DNA of 64,000 bases, taken from assembly GCF_014202995.1 (NCBI RefSeq), contig NZ_JACHIA010000028.1, forward strand, positions 1 to 64,000, written 5' to 3'. Under the pieces are notes generated by a model. The model saw only the letters and a program-made list of their open reading frames with translations. It was not told the origin of the DNA and made no database searches. Origin of the DNA: Longimicrobium terrae (GTDB lineage Bacteria; Gemmatimonadota; Gemmatimonadetes; Longimicrobiales; Longimicrobiaceae). The position numbers and the translations under genes were made by a program. Shown here in pieces: positions 51,758 to 60,888 of the stretch (positions within the stretch are counted from its first letter, which is position 1; each line of letters starts with the position of its first letter).

Positions 51758-52891
51758 TCAGTAGCGCAGCAGCGCCGCCGCCCCGTGCAGGTCCGCCAGC
51801 TGCGCGGGGTCGCTGAACTGGATCTCCGCGCCCTGCTGCTGCGCCAGGCGCACCATCTCCTCCATCACGTCCACCGGCTCCAGCGACTCGTTGCCGTCAT
51901 ACAGGCAGCGGGCCATGGGGCGCACGAACACGAATCCGCACTGGCTGCAGCGCACGCCTTCGTGCTCGCCGTCGCGCGCCACCACCAGCGTGTCGACGCG
52001 GCCCTCCTGCAGCGCCGACAGCGTGGCCTGGAAGCCCTCCGTGGCCAGGTAGTCGTGCTTGGCCCGGTCGCGCACCTGCGCCAGCAGCTCGCCGTCGTGG
52101 CGCTCGTGCTCGGTGCGCAGGTACGGCTCCAGCCGCGCCATCACCTCGGAAGCGGGCGCGTCGACGGGGGCGGCGCCGGTGTACACCACCTTGGCCAGCG
52201 TCTGCTCCGGCAGGTACTCGCGAAAGCGGCCCACGTTCTCGTCCGTGCCCAGCAGCACCAGCTCCGCCGGGTGATAGCGCTGGATGAAGTGGTCCACCTC
52301 TTCGGCGAAGTCCTTGAAGAAGTGCTTCATCTCCTCGCGCTTGCGCCGCTGAAAGCGCATCTGCGAGTAGCCGCCCGCCTTGACGTTGCTGGGCACCGGC
52401 AGCGGGTCGCCGCGGAACTGCAGTTCATCCAGCAGTGTGCCCAGGTACACGCTCAGAATGCGGACGTGCTCGCGGTCCAGCAGAATTACGCCCACGTGCT
52501 GGTAGCTGGTAATGACCTGCGCCAGCGGCCCCACGAGCGGCTTGTCGTTCACCACCATGCGGTTCTGCACCGAGACGGGAAACTGCAGCGCCTCGAACCA
52601 GTCGCCGTTCACCTCGGCGTAGATCACCACGCCGCGGTTGGCTTCCTCGTAGCTCGTCTCGATCCAGTCGTGAATGCGCTGAAACAGGCCGCCGTAGCCG
52701 GATTCGCTCCCGTTGCCGGTGCCGACCGTGCGGTTTTCCCGGTCCTCGAGTTCCGCGCGCTTCTGGTTGAGGAACACGCCGTGGTTGCGCTTGTTGTTGC
52801 TGTCCACCGACATGTCGAGGAACAGCGAGAGCACCGGCGAATCGCCGTTGGGCCGCTGGACGAGACGTTCAAGGTCCTGTCTGCTGATCAT
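51758..52891 (-). CDS. Bacterial archaeo-eukaryotic release-factor-like (baeRF) protein
   Basis: 377 residues from ATG 52891. Domain pattern of baeRF/eRF1-like proteins: an N-terminal alpha/beta region (SPVLSLFLDMSVDSNNKRNH, GVVIYAEVNGDWFEALQFPV), a central eRF1 domain-2-like part (GVILLDREHVRILSVYLGTL, KHFFKDFAEEVDHFIQRYHP, AELVLLGTDENVGRFREYLP) and a domain-3/L7Ae-like part (ALQEGRVDTLVVARDGEHEG) with a partial zinc-ribbon CSQCGFVF and one further Cys. The GGQ-type catalytic loop of class I release factors is not evident; the Gly-rich bend GGYSQMRFQRRKREEMK occupies the analogous place. These bacterial homologues are thought to act on ribosomes, but their role is not established. Confidence 0.8.
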   Translation of the reverse strand: MISRQDLERLVQRPNGDSPVLSLFLDMSVDSNNKRNHGVFLNQKRAELEDRENRTVGTGNGSESGYGGLFQRIHDWIETSYEEANRGVVIYAEVNGDWFEALQFPVSVQNRMVVNDKPLVGPLAQVITSYQHVGVILLDREHVRILSVYLGTLLDELQFRGDPLPVPSNVKAGGYSQMRFQRRKREEMKHFFKDFAEEVDHFIQRYHPAELVLLGTDENVGRFREYLPEQTLAKVVYTGAAPVDAPASEVMARLEPYLRTEHERHDGELLAQVRDRAKHDYLATEGFQATLSALQEGRVDTLVVARDGEHEGVRCSQCGFVFVRPMARCLYDGNESLEPVDVMEEMVRLAQQQGAEIQFSDPAQLADLHGAAALLRY

Positions 52892-53203
52892 GGCTGCACC
52901 GTGGGTGGGTTCCGAAAGGCGCGGGCGAAAGCTGCCGCCGCGAGCGGTGGCAGGGTTTTGCAAGAACGTTGCCGGGTACGGCTCGCCTGTACGCTTTTCG
53001 AACGCGCGCCCATCCGCAATCCGCCGCGACCCGCACCGGCTTCGCGGGGTATGGATGGATGAAGATCATCCGGACGCGCCACCGGCCGCACGGGTGGATG
53101 CCGATGGTCATCCGCCTCCGCGCGGCGGGGTTGACGCGTCCGCTAGCTTGGACCAGCCCGCGGCGGCACGCAGCCGCCGCGCTTGAATTGCGGGAGCGCA
53201 ACG

Positions 53204-53752
53204 ATGACCGATGTAACGGCCGGCCCGGACCTGGGGGCCTACTGGAAGAACGCGTTTTCCTGGGATGATTATCTGAACCGCGAGGTTCAGCAGAACGCCG
53301 ACCTGTGGAAGTCGCTGTACGGCCGCGCCGCCGTCTCGGACGCGGCGCGCGAGCGGGCGAACGGCCTGGGCGGCTCGTGGCGGATTCTGGTCATCAGCGA
53401 GGACTGGTGCGGCGACGCCTTCAACACCGTTCCCGTCATGGCGCGGCTGGCGGAGGGAGTTCCCGGCATCGAGCTGCGCGTGGCGAAGCGCGATGAGAAC
53501 CTGGAACTGATGGACGCCTTCCTGACCAACGGATCGCGCTCCATCCCCATCGCGATCGTGCTGCGCGAAGACGACACCGTGGCCGGCCACTGGGGCCCGC
53601 GCCCGCCGGAGCTTCAGGAGTTCGTGCTGTCGGAAAAGAAGAAGGGCGAGCGGCCGGTGGAGGAAATCTACAAGGACGTGCGCACCTGGTACGCCCGCGA
53701 CCGCGGCGAAACCACCGTCCGCCAGATCCTCGACATCATCGCCGCCGCCTGA
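53204..53752 (+). CDS. Thioredoxin-fold protein with single-Cys WCGD motif
   Basis: 182 residues; ATG 53204 with GGGAG eight bases upstream. Thioredoxin-family pattern: WRILVISEDWCGDAFNTVPV, then GIELRVAKRDENLELMDAFL, then the cis-Pro loop SRSIPIAIVLRED. Only the first active-site Cys is kept (WCGD instead of WCxxC), as in the Thioredoxin_9-type group, so it cannot form the classic disulfide by itself. Cytoplasmic. A terminator follows directly. Confidence 0.88.
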   Translation: MTDVTAGPDLGAYWKNAFSWDDYLNREVQQNADLWKSLYGRAAVSDAARERANGLGGSWRILVISEDWCGDAFNTVPVMARLAEGVPGIELRVAKRDENLELMDAFLTNGSRSIPIAIVLREDDTVAGHWGPRPPELQEFVLSEKKKGERPVEEIYKDVRTWYARDRGETTVRQILDIIAAA

Positions 53753-53775
53753 CCCTCGTTCGTCGGGTCGATGAC

Positions 53776-53809
53776 AAAGCGCTCCCCGGACTTCCCGGGG
53801 AGCGCTTTT
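53776..53809 (+). terminator. Rho-independent terminator after the thioredoxin-like gene
   Basis: AAAGCGCTCCCCGG / CCGGGGAGCGCTTT stem with a short ACTT-type loop and a TTTT end, 24 bases after the stop codon. Confidence 0.9.
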
Positions 53810-53923
53810 CGGTTGATGGCTTGCACGGCCTGCGGGATCAACCCGATGTCTCACAAGAACATGTCGCGCCTGCGGGGCTGGATTCGGCACGTGCGCGCGT
53901 TGCACCCGCCACCTCGCCACGCA

Positions 53924-54148
53924 TTTGTCATCTTGAGCGAAGCGCCGCGCCGAACTCTCCGCCGCGCCGAGGCTTGGCGCGAAGTCGAAGGATCTTGCCA
54001 CGGCAGGTTCAGCGTGCGCGGCAGGTGGGGCTCGGTTCAGACTCGAGGTCCGGTGCTCGTCGTCACCGATGTGGCAAGATCCTTCGACTCGCTGCCATCA
54101 ACGGTGCACGCCGAACGCGCGGCATCGCCGCTCGCTCAGGATGACAAA
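53924..54148. repeat. Dispersed inverted repeat with TTTGTCATC...GATGACAAA ends
   Basis: Left arm TTTGTCATCTTGAGCGA (53924) and GTCGAAGGATCTTGCCAC (53984-54001); right arm GTGGCAAGATCCTTCGAC (54071-54088) and CGCTCGCTCAGGATGACAAA (54129-54148). About 225 bp in total. The end sequence also occurs singly near the cheA start (28694). The whole stretch 53810-54408 has no gene. Confidence 0.85.
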
Positions 54149-54408
54149 GCGGGAGGCGTCTCCCGGCGCTGCGCGACCGAAAGTGTCTCCGGGGTTGCGC
54201 CCGTCCGCGTGGCCCGGGCACGCCGGGGACACCATTCCCGTCAGGCACGACCATCCGCTCGGGACGGCGGCGTTCGGCGTCATGACCGGTCACAGCACCA
54301 ACTCCTGTCCGCGTGAGGAGGCCGGGACGTGAGGGTCTCATTGCTCCGCTCGCCACGGCGCGCCATCTTCCCCGTTCAGATCCGATGAACGACCACAGCG
54401 GAGGAACG

Positions 54409-54855
54409 ATGTCCGAAGGGCTGCTGCAGGTGGGGACCGAGGCGCCGGCGTGGAGCGCCGAAACGTCGGACGGCACGCGCGCCTCGCTCGCGGACTTTCG
54501 CGGCAAACAGGCGGTGATGCTCATGTTCTATCCCATGGACGACACCCCCGGCTGCACCAAGCAGATGTGCACCGCGCGCGACGAGGGCACGCAGTACGCC
54601 GCGGCCGGCGTGGCGCGCTTCGGGGTGAACCCGGGCGGCGTGGAGAGCCATCGCGGCTTCGCCGACAAGTACTCGCTGGACTTTCCGCTGCTGGTGGATG
54701 ACAACTCGGCGATCGCGGCCGCCTATGGCGTGTTGCGTGAGGACGGCTACACGGGACGCGCCACGTACCTGATCGACCGCGACGGCCGCATCGCGTACGC
54801 CGCCGCGGGCGCGCACGGCGCCGACGAGGTGCTGGAGGCACTCCATGGCGGATGA
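54409..54855 (+). CDS. Peroxiredoxin (BCP/PrxQ-like)
   Basis: 148 residues; ATG 54409 with GGAGGAACG upstream (ATG 54385 is the alternative). PrxQ signature FYPMDDTPGCTKQMCTARDE with peroxidatic and resolving Cys five apart, then a GVNPGGVESHRGFADKYSLD FPLLVDD segment and ATYLIDRDGRIAYAAAG. Reduces peroxides using thioredoxin. Its end overlaps the metallo-hydrolase gene by 11 bases, so the pair is an operon. Confidence 0.92.
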   Translation: MSEGLLQVGTEAPAWSAETSDGTRASLADFRGKQAVMLMFYPMDDTPGCTKQMCTARDEGTQYAAAGVARFGVNPGGVESHRGFADKYSLDFPLLVDDNSAIAAAYGVLREDGYTGRATYLIDRDGRIAYAAAGAHGADEVLEALHGG

Positions 54856-55519
54856 AGCGGTGGCGGGAGACGTAACGGTCCGCGGTTTCGCGGGCGGCGT
54901 GTTCTCGCAGAACACCTATCTGCTTTCCTGCGCGGGCACCGGCGCCGGCATCCTGGTAGATCCGGGAGCCGCCACCGCCGAGGCGCTTGCGGCCGCCCGC
55001 GCGGCGGGGATCACCATCGAGCAGATCGTGCTGACCCACGCGCACATCGACCACGTGGAAGGACTGTCGCTGGCCAAAAAGGAAACGGGCGCGCCCGTCT
55101 TCCTCCACCCGGCGGATGCGCAGCTCTACCAGAACGCGCCAACGCAGGCAGAGTGGTTCGGCCTGCGGATGGACCCGCTTCCCCCGGTGGACGGCGAACT
55201 GGCGCACGGCGGCACCGTGACCTTTGGCGACTGCACGATGGCGGTCCGCTTCGCGCCGGGGCATGCGCCGGGGCACGTGATCCTGGTCGGCGACGGCGTG
55301 GCGGTGGTGGGCGACGTGATCTTCGCGGGCTCCATCGGCCGCACCGACCTGCCCGGCGGCGACCTGCCCACGCTGATGGAAAGCATTCGCCAGCAGGTGC
55401 TTACGCTGCCGGACGAGACCACGCTGCACACCGGCCACGGCGGCGACACCACGGTGGGCCGCGAGCGCCGGTCCAATCCGTTCCTCACCGGTGTCTACGG
55501 CGGCGGCGGGTTCGCATGA
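54845..55519 (+). CDS. Metallo-beta-lactamase-fold hydrolase (glyoxalase II-like)
   Basis: 224 residues. MBL signature THAHIDHVEG with metal ligands, then the Asp/His ligands in FAPGHAPGHVILVG, GDVIFAGSIGRTDLPGGD and TGHGGDTTVGRE. The GSIGRTDLPGGD segment and length match the YcbL/GloB-like hydroxyacylglutathione hydrolase branch. Substrate probably an acylated thiol. The 11-base overlap with the peroxiredoxin gene implies a shared stress role; the next gene overlaps its stop as ATGA. Confidence 0.9.
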   Translation: MADEAVAGDVTVRGFAGGVFSQNTYLLSCAGTGAGILVDPGAATAEALAAARAAGITIEQIVLTHAHIDHVEGLSLAKKETGAPVFLHPADAQLYQNAPTQAEWFGLRMDPLPPVDGELAHGGTVTFGDCTMAVRFAPGHAPGHVILVGDGVAVVGDVIFAGSIGRTDLPGGDLPTLMESIRQQVLTLPDETTLHTGHGGDTTVGRERRSNPFLTGVYGGGGFA

Positions 55520-56112
55520 GGCGGATTCGGGGAGGATGGACATCGATCGCGCTCGCGGCGGCCCTGCTGCTGGCGCCCGCCGCCGTGCGCGCGCAGACGA
55601 CGGGCGGCGCACGCACGGATTCCGTCACGGTGGATACCGTTCCGGTCGACCGGCTCCGTGCGTACACGCGTGACCTGGCGGACCCGATCGTGGCGGCGCA
55701 GGCCGTGGCGCTGGGGCTGTACGATCATGCGCGCACGCAGCCGGAGGAGTGGGGCGGGGGAGCGGACGGGCTGGGAAAGCGCGTCCTGTCGCGCGCGGGC
55801 GGGCACATCGTGACGCAGTCCGTTCGCCACGGGATGGCGGCGGCGCTGAACCGGTCCACCGACTACCGCGTCTGCGGCTGCAAGGAGCCGGAACGCCGCG
55901 CCGCGCACGCCCTGTTTGAAACGTTTACGGACTATGATGCGCAGGGACGGGCGCGGCTTTCCACGCCCTTTCTGGCCGGGACGTACGCCGGGGCGCTCGC
56001 ACCGCTGGCCTGGCACCCGGATGCCGATGCCGCGCGGGCGTTGCAGTCCGGCACGCTCGCCCTCGTCTTTGCTTTGGCCGGAAACGTCATCCGCGAACTG
56101 CTGGAGCCGTAG
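55516..56112 (+). CDS. Secreted protein of unknown function
   Basis: 198 residues, ATG overlapping the previous stop. Sec signal peptide SIALAAALLLAPAAVRAQ without lipobox. Mature protein is helical with one Cys pair in a short loop (STDYRVCGCKEPERRAAHAL) and hydrophobic stretches near the end (TPFLAGTYAGALAPLAWHP, GTLALVFALAGNVIRELLEP) that look like amphipathic or membrane-associated helices. Third gene of the Prx-MBL operon. I do not recognise the family. Confidence 0.75.
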   Translation: MRRIRGGWTSIALAAALLLAPAAVRAQTTGGARTDSVTVDTVPVDRLRAYTRDLADPIVAAQAVALGLYDHARTQPEEWGGGADGLGKRVLSRAGGHIVTQSVRHGMAAALNRSTDYRVCGCKEPERRAAHALFETFTDYDAQGRARLSTPFLAGTYAGALAPLAWHPDADAARALQSGTLALVFALAGNVIRELLEP

Positions 56113-56183
56113 TCCCGACCCGCTCCGCATGCGAGGAGAAGCTGTTCGGTGTGGAAGAGGGTTGGTGCGCGTCTGCCGGCTGG

Positions 56184-56494
56184 GGCCCTCACCCCGCGTG
56201 CTGCGCACGACGACCCTCTCCCACGAACGGATGTGGGAGAGGGAGCACACCCCAGATCGGCCCGAACTCCAGAGTGCAGTTGAAGCCCCGAACCGGACGC
56301 GCCAGCGCCCGGTGTCGGGGCTTTGCGCTTCTGGAGCGGCGGATTCATCCGCTCAACGGAATTCGCTCAACGGAATCCGCTCACGCGACGAACTCCGCCC
56401 CACGCACCGACCATCAGGCCCGCCCCAACCCTCCCCCAGTCTTTTTTGGGGGAGGGTGGGCCGGTGGTGCCGGCCCGGGTGGGGGCTGCCGTGA
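56184..56494 (-). repeat. Composite repeat block, inverted (M4-M3-M2)
   Basis: Read on the minus strand the order is M2 (56494-56424), M3 (56365-56272), M4 (56255-56184), the same order as in plus-strand blocks. The M3 hairpin has outer CCCCGA/TCGGGG and inner ACCGG/CCGGT stems. The stretch 56113-56629 holds no gene. Confidence 0.85.
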
Positions 56495-56629
56495 AGTCCG
56501 TACTCCGCGCAGGATCAACCACCACGATCGTCCATCACGTCCCCCGCCCCGCACCCCGCATTCGTTGACGATCCCGCGCCTCCGTCCTATTATCGCCGCG
56601 ACTTTCCCCGCCATTCCGGAGAACCAGCC

Positions 56630-57322
56630 GTGTCCGTCCCCGCGCGCATCGCGGTGCTTGCCTCCGGCGGAGGCAGCAACCTGCAGGCGCTGATCGACCG
56701 CTTTCACCCCGATCCGCACGCCTCCGCGCGCGTCGCGCTGGTCATCGCCAGCCGTGACGGCATCGGTGCGATCGGGCGGGCGGAGCGCGCCGGGATCGAC
56801 GCCGTCGTGCTGGATGCGCGCGCGGTGACGGCTGACGAGTTCCGCGACTCCTTTCTCGCCGCGCTCGACACGCACCGCATCGACCTCGTGGTGCTCGCCG
56901 GGTGGCTGCAACTGGTTCCCGCGGAGGTCGTGGCGCGCTACCACGGGCGGATGATCAACATCCACCCCGCCCTGCTTCCCGCGTTTGGCGGGCACGGGAT
57001 GTACGGCATGCGCGTGCACCGCGCCGTCATCCAGTCCGGCGCGCGCGTGTCCGGCGCCACCGTGCATCTGGTGAACGAACGCTACGACGAGGGCGCCATC
57101 CTGGCCCAGTGGCCCGTCCCCGTGCTGCCGGACGACACGCCGGAAGCCCTTGCCGCGCGCGTACTTGCGGTGGAGCACCGCCTGCTTCCGCTCGCGGTGG
57201 AGGCCATCGCCCTCCACGCCCGCCCCCTGCCGTCCGGGAGCGGGCCGCTGGCGTTCGGGCTGATGGACGGCGCGCCGGACGACGATTCCATGCGCCGCGC
57301 GATCCGGCTTCCGGACGCCTGA
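56630..57322 (+). CDS. purN: Phosphoribosylglycinamide formyltransferase
   Basis: 230 residues from GTG 56630 with CGGAGA upstream. GART signature: IAVLASGGGSNLQALIDRF at the N-terminus for GAR binding, VVLAGWLQLVPAEVVARYHG, MINIHPALLPAF with catalytic Asn and His, and VHLVNERYDEGAIL with the catalytic Asp. Transfers formyl from 10-formyl-THF in step three of purine synthesis. About 20 residues longer than the E. coli enzyme at the C-terminus. 30 bases upstream of purH. Confidence 0.95.
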   Translation: MSVPARIAVLASGGGSNLQALIDRFHPDPHASARVALVIASRDGIGAIGRAERAGIDAVVLDARAVTADEFRDSFLAALDTHRIDLVVLAGWLQLVPAEVVARYHGRMINIHPALLPAFGGHGMYGMRVHRAVIQSGARVSGATVHLVNERYDEGAILAQWPVPVLPDDTPEALAARVLAVEHRLLPLAVEAIALHARPLPSGSGPLAFGLMDGAPDDDSMRRAIRLPDA

Positions 57323-57352
57323 CTTCTTCTCATCCACACGACAGACAAGACG

Positions 57353-58915
57353 ATGCCGCGGGCACTGCTCAGCGTTTCTGACAAGACGGGCCTGATCGAT
57401 TTCGCCCGCGAGCTGCACGCACGCGGATGGACGCTGCTTTCCACGGGCGGCACCGCGCGCGCCCTCCGCGAGGCGGATCTTCCGGTCACCGAGGTGGCGG
57501 AAATTACGGGTCATCCGGAGATGATGGACGGCCGCGTGAAGACCCTGCATCCCGCCGTGCACGCCGGGCTCCTGGGCCGCCGCGCGCACGCGGACGACAT
57601 GGCGCAGATGGCTGCGCACGGGTACGAGACGATCGACCTGGTGGCGGTAAATCTGTATCCGTTCCGCGAAACGGTCGCGCGGCCCGGCGCCACGCTGGAG
57701 GATGCGATCGAGAACATCGACATCGGCGGGCCGTCCATGCTGCGCTCCGCGTCCAAGAACCACGAGAGCGTGTGGGTGGTCGTGGATCCGGCGGATTATG
57801 GACGGGTGTTGGATGGATTGAACGCGGGCGGCGGCCTGGCGCTGCGGCGGGAACTGGCCGCCAAGGTGTACGGCCACACTGCGGAGTACGACCGCGCCAT
57901 CGCCGAGTACCTGACCCGCGCGGTTGAGGCGGATTCGGCGCCGTCGGCAGATCAGTTCCCGTCACGCGTGCGGCTTTCCCTGACTCGCGTTCAGGACCTG
58001 CGCTACGGCGAAAACCCGGACCAGCCGGCCGCCTTCTACCGCGAGGACGGCGCGGCGGGCGGCTTGGCGGACCTGCGGCAGCTGCACGGCAAGGAGCTGT
58101 CGTTCAACAACCTGATCGACGTGGACGGCGCGGTGCAGGCCATCAGTGCCTGGGCGGACAGCGGGCTGGCGGCGTGCGCCATCATCAAGCACACCACGCC
58201 GTGCGGCATTGCCGTGGGCGCGGACGCGGCGGAGGCGTACCAGAAGGCGCTCAAGACCGATCCCACCAGCGCGTTCGGCTCGGTGATCGCCTTCAACGTC
58301 CCCGTGACGCAGGAGGCGGCGGTGCTGCTGCGGCCCAACTTCGTGGAGGCGATCGTGGCGCCGTCGTTCGTGGAGGGTGCCGTGCGCCTGCTGACGGAAA
58401 AGAAGAACCTGCGTCTCCTCGAACTCCCCTCGCTCGCGTCGGCGGACGACGAGCTGGACTGGAAGCGCGTGCGCGGCGGATTCGTGGCCCAGCAGCGGCT
58501 TTCCGCGCGTTTTCCGGAGGACGGCTGGAAGGTGGTCACCGCGCGCGCGCCGTCGGAAGAGGAGATGGACGACCTGCGCTTTGCGTGGCGCGCCGTGGCG
58601 CCGGTAAAGAGCAACGCCATCCTGATCGCGCGCGGCGGAATGGCGCTGGGGATCGGGGCGGGGCAGATGAGCCGGGTGGATTCGTCGCGCATCGCGGTGA
58701 TGAAGGCGGCGGAAAACGGGTTTGACCTCGCGGGCGCGGCGCTGGCGTCGGATGCGTTCTTTCCCTTCCGCGACGGGGTGGACGCGGCGGCTCTGGCGGG
58801 CATCCGGGCCATCATTCAGCCCGGCGGCTCCGTGCGCGACGAAGAAGTGATCGCCGCCGCGGACGAGCACGGGATCGCGATGGTCTTTACCGGCCGCCGC
58901 CTTTTCCGCCACTGA
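57353..58915 (+). CDS. purH: Bifunctional AICAR transformylase/IMP cyclohydrolase
   Basis: 520 residues. N-terminal MGS-like IMP cyclohydrolase domain ([57 protein letters not shown]) and C-terminal AICAR formyltransferase domain ([90 protein letters not shown]). Catalyses the last two steps of IMP synthesis. In an operon with purN. Confidence 0.97.
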   Translation: MPRALLSVSDKTGLIDFARELHARGWTLLSTGGTARALREADLPVTEVAEITGHPEMMDGRVKTLHPAVHAGLLGRRAHADDMAQMAAHGYETIDLVAVNLYPFRETVARPGATLEDAIENIDIGGPSMLRSASKNHESVWVVVDPADYGRVLDGLNAGGGLALRRELAAKVYGHTAEYDRAIAEYLTRAVEADSAPSADQFPSRVRLSLTRVQDLRYGENPDQPAAFYREDGAAGGLADLRQLHGKELSFNNLIDVDGAVQAISAWADSGLAACAIIKHTTPCGIAVGADAAEAYQKALKTDPTSAFGSVIAFNVPVTQEAAVLLRPNFVEAIVAPSFVEGAVRLLTEKKNLRLLELPSLASADDELDWKRVRGGFVAQQRLSARFPEDGWKVVTARAPSEEEMDDLRFAWRAVAPVKSNAILIARGGMALGIGAGQMSRVDSSRIAVMKAAENGFDLAGAALASDAFFPFRDGVDAAALAGIRAIIQPGGSVRDEEVIAAADEHGIAMVFTGRRLFRH

Positions 58916-58996
58916 TGCGCTTCATCCCCGCGCGGGCGGAATGATCCGCGTGTGGCGGAGAATGATCATTCGCTGATCATCATCCCCGATGTCATG

Positions 58997-59040
58997 CAGC
59001 CCCGAGACGCCATCCACGAGTGGCGTCTCGGGGCTGTTCG
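58997..59040 (+). terminator. Rho-independent terminator after purH
   Basis: 16-bp perfect stem CAGCCCCGAGACGCCA / TGGCGTCTCGGGGCTG with an 8-base loop, then TTCGGTTT, 82 bases after the stop codon. Confidence 0.85.
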
Positions 59041-59082
59041 GTTTCCGGTGGGACTGGTTTCAGCGCGGCGGCGGGCGGGGGC

Positions 59083-59435
59083 CCTCACCCCGCGTGCTGC
59101 GCACGACGACCCTCTCCCACGAACAGATGTGGGAGAGGGAGCACACACCAGTTTCGTGCGGATCGGATGGTTTGGCGCGGCGGCGGGCTCCCCCCTCCCC
59201 CCAGCCCCCTCGCCCCCGCAAGCGGGGGAGGGGGAGCCGTTCGGCGCGGAGGCGGGTTCGGCGTGCGTTCCCGCTGTTGGAGCGGCGGATTCATTCGCTC
59301 AACAGACCCCGCTCACGCGACGAACTCCGCCCCATGCGCCGAACCCCCGCCTCCCCAACCCTCCCCCAGTCTTTTTTGGGGGAGGGTGGGCCGGTGGTGC
59401 CGGCCCGGGTGGGGGCCGCCCGCGAACTCCGCTCC
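59083..59435 (-). repeat. Composite repeat block, inverted (M4-M5-M3-M2)
   Basis: Read on the minus strand: M2 (59435-59357), M3 partial (59305-59268), M5 (59240-59190), M4 (59153-59083). This is the same relative order as in the plus-strand blocks. No gene is seen in 58916-59645 apart from these elements. Confidence 0.85.
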
Positions 59436-59645
59436 CTGCGCGTAAACCATCCGCCGCGCTCGCGTGTCATCCTCCGCCAGCATCGGGGGAGTCCGCGGCG
59501 CGTGGTTTGACGGCACCGCGCTCCCCGCCTACCTTGGCGCGCTCTCAACCCGCCGTGCCGCAGCACGCAGGCTCGCTCCGGCGGCGCCGGCCGCGGCGCG
59601 GTGCGTCACGACCGGCCGGCGGGCCGGCCCTGTACGGAGCACGGT

Positions 59646-60812
59646 GTGTACGGACTGATCTTTGACCCGTTTGCGGGCGCCAGCGGCGACATGACCGTCG
59701 CCGCCCTGCTGGACCTGGGACTGCCGCTGGAATGGCTGCAGTCCTTTGTCGCCGACCTCGACCTGGGCGACATCCGCGTCGGCGCCGAAAAGGTGGACCG
59801 CAAGGGCATCTCGTGCACGCGCCTGCTGCTGGAACTGCCGCACGAGCACGCGCACCGGCACCTGCACCACGTCGTAAAGATCATCGAGGGCACCCGCGTT
59901 CGCCCCGAAATCCGCGACCGTGCGGTGCAGGCGTTCACGCTTCTTGCTGAGTCCGAGGCCGCCGTTCACGGAACCACCGTGGATCGCGTGCACTTTCACG
60001 AAGTCGGCGCGCTGGACGCCATCGTGGACGTGCTCTGCTCGGTGGCCGGGTGCTACGAGCTGGGCGCCACCGAGTTCTACACCCGCCCCGTGGCCCTGGG
60101 CCGCGGCTGGGTCGACATGGCGCACGGGCACTTTCCCGTGCCGCCGCCGGCCGTGCTCAAGCTGCTGAGCGGCATTCCCGTGCGCGACCCGGAGTTCGAG
60201 GGCGAGTGCACCACCCCCACCGGCGCGGCGCTCATCAAGGCGCTTACCGGGGGCGCGCCGCCACCGGTGACGTTTACGCCCGTGCGTGACGGCTTCGGCG
60301 CGGGAACGCGCGATCCCAAGGACCGGCCCAACTGCCTGCGGCTGGTGCTGATCGAGGGCGGCTCCGCGTCCGGCGACGTCGTGGTGCTGCAGGCCGACAT
60401 GGACGACCTGCCGCCGGAGTACGTGCCGGGGCTGCTGCAGGCCGTGCTGGACGCGGGCGCGCTGGACTGCACCGCGCAGCCCGTGGCGATGAAGAAGGAG
60501 CGCACCGGCGTGCGCATCGAAGCGCTGGCGCTTCCCGCCGCGCGCGAGGCGGTGCAGGCGGCGCTGTTCCAGGCCGGCACCACCATCGGGGTACGCTGGT
60601 GGCTGGCCAGCCGCGAAGTGCTGCCGCGGCGCATGGATACGGTGACGTGGCGCGGGGAAGCCATCCGCGTCAAGCGCTCGCGGCTGCCCGGCGGCGGCGA
60701 GCGCGCCAAGGCCGAGTTCGAGGACGTGGCCCGCGCCGCGGCCCGGCTGGGCATGAACCCCCTGGAGGCGTACCGCGCGCTGCTGGCGGACGGCGTCGCC
60801 CGGGAAGACTGA
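59646..60812 (+). CDS. larC: Nickel-pincer cofactor biosynthesis protein LarC
   Basis: 388 residues from GTG 59646. LarC/DUF111 signatures: LIFDPFAGASGDMTVAALLD at the N-terminus, DRVHFHEVGALDAIVDVLCS, GECTTPTGAALIKALTGG, then the CTP-binding C-terminal domain. LarC is the CTP-dependent nickel insertase that completes the nickel-pincer nucleotide of lactate racemase. The gene is continuous (no programmed frameshift, unlike some lactobacilli). No larA, larB or larE is present in the window, so the partner genes are elsewhere or the acceptor is another NPN enzyme. Confidence 0.92.
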   Translation: MYGLIFDPFAGASGDMTVAALLDLGLPLEWLQSFVADLDLGDIRVGAEKVDRKGISCTRLLLELPHEHAHRHLHHVVKIIEGTRVRPEIRDRAVQAFTLLAESEAAVHGTTVDRVHFHEVGALDAIVDVLCSVAGCYELGATEFYTRPVALGRGWVDMAHGHFPVPPPAVLKLLSGIPVRDPEFEGECTTPTGAALIKALTGGAPPPVTFTPVRDGFGAGTRDPKDRPNCLRLVLIEGGSASGDVVVLQADMDDLPPEYVPGLLQAVLDAGALDCTAQPVAMKKERTGVRIEALALPAAREAVQAALFQAGTTIGVRWWLASREVLPRRMDTVTWRGEAIRVKRSRLPGGGERAKAEFEDVARAAARLGMNPLEAYRALLADGVARED

Positions 60813-60834
60813 GCCGGAACCTTCCGGCGCACGC

Positions 60835-60870
60835 GGGCCGCTCCGCACCGGGGAGCGGACCCCCTTTTTT
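60835..60870 (+). terminator. Rho-independent terminator after larC
   Basis: GGGCCGCTCC / GGGAGCGGACCC stem with a short loop, followed by CCCCTTTTTT; it ends 13 bases before the first ATG of the TPR lipoprotein gene. Confidence 0.8.
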
Positions 60871-60888
60871 CACCGAGGGAGAATGCTG

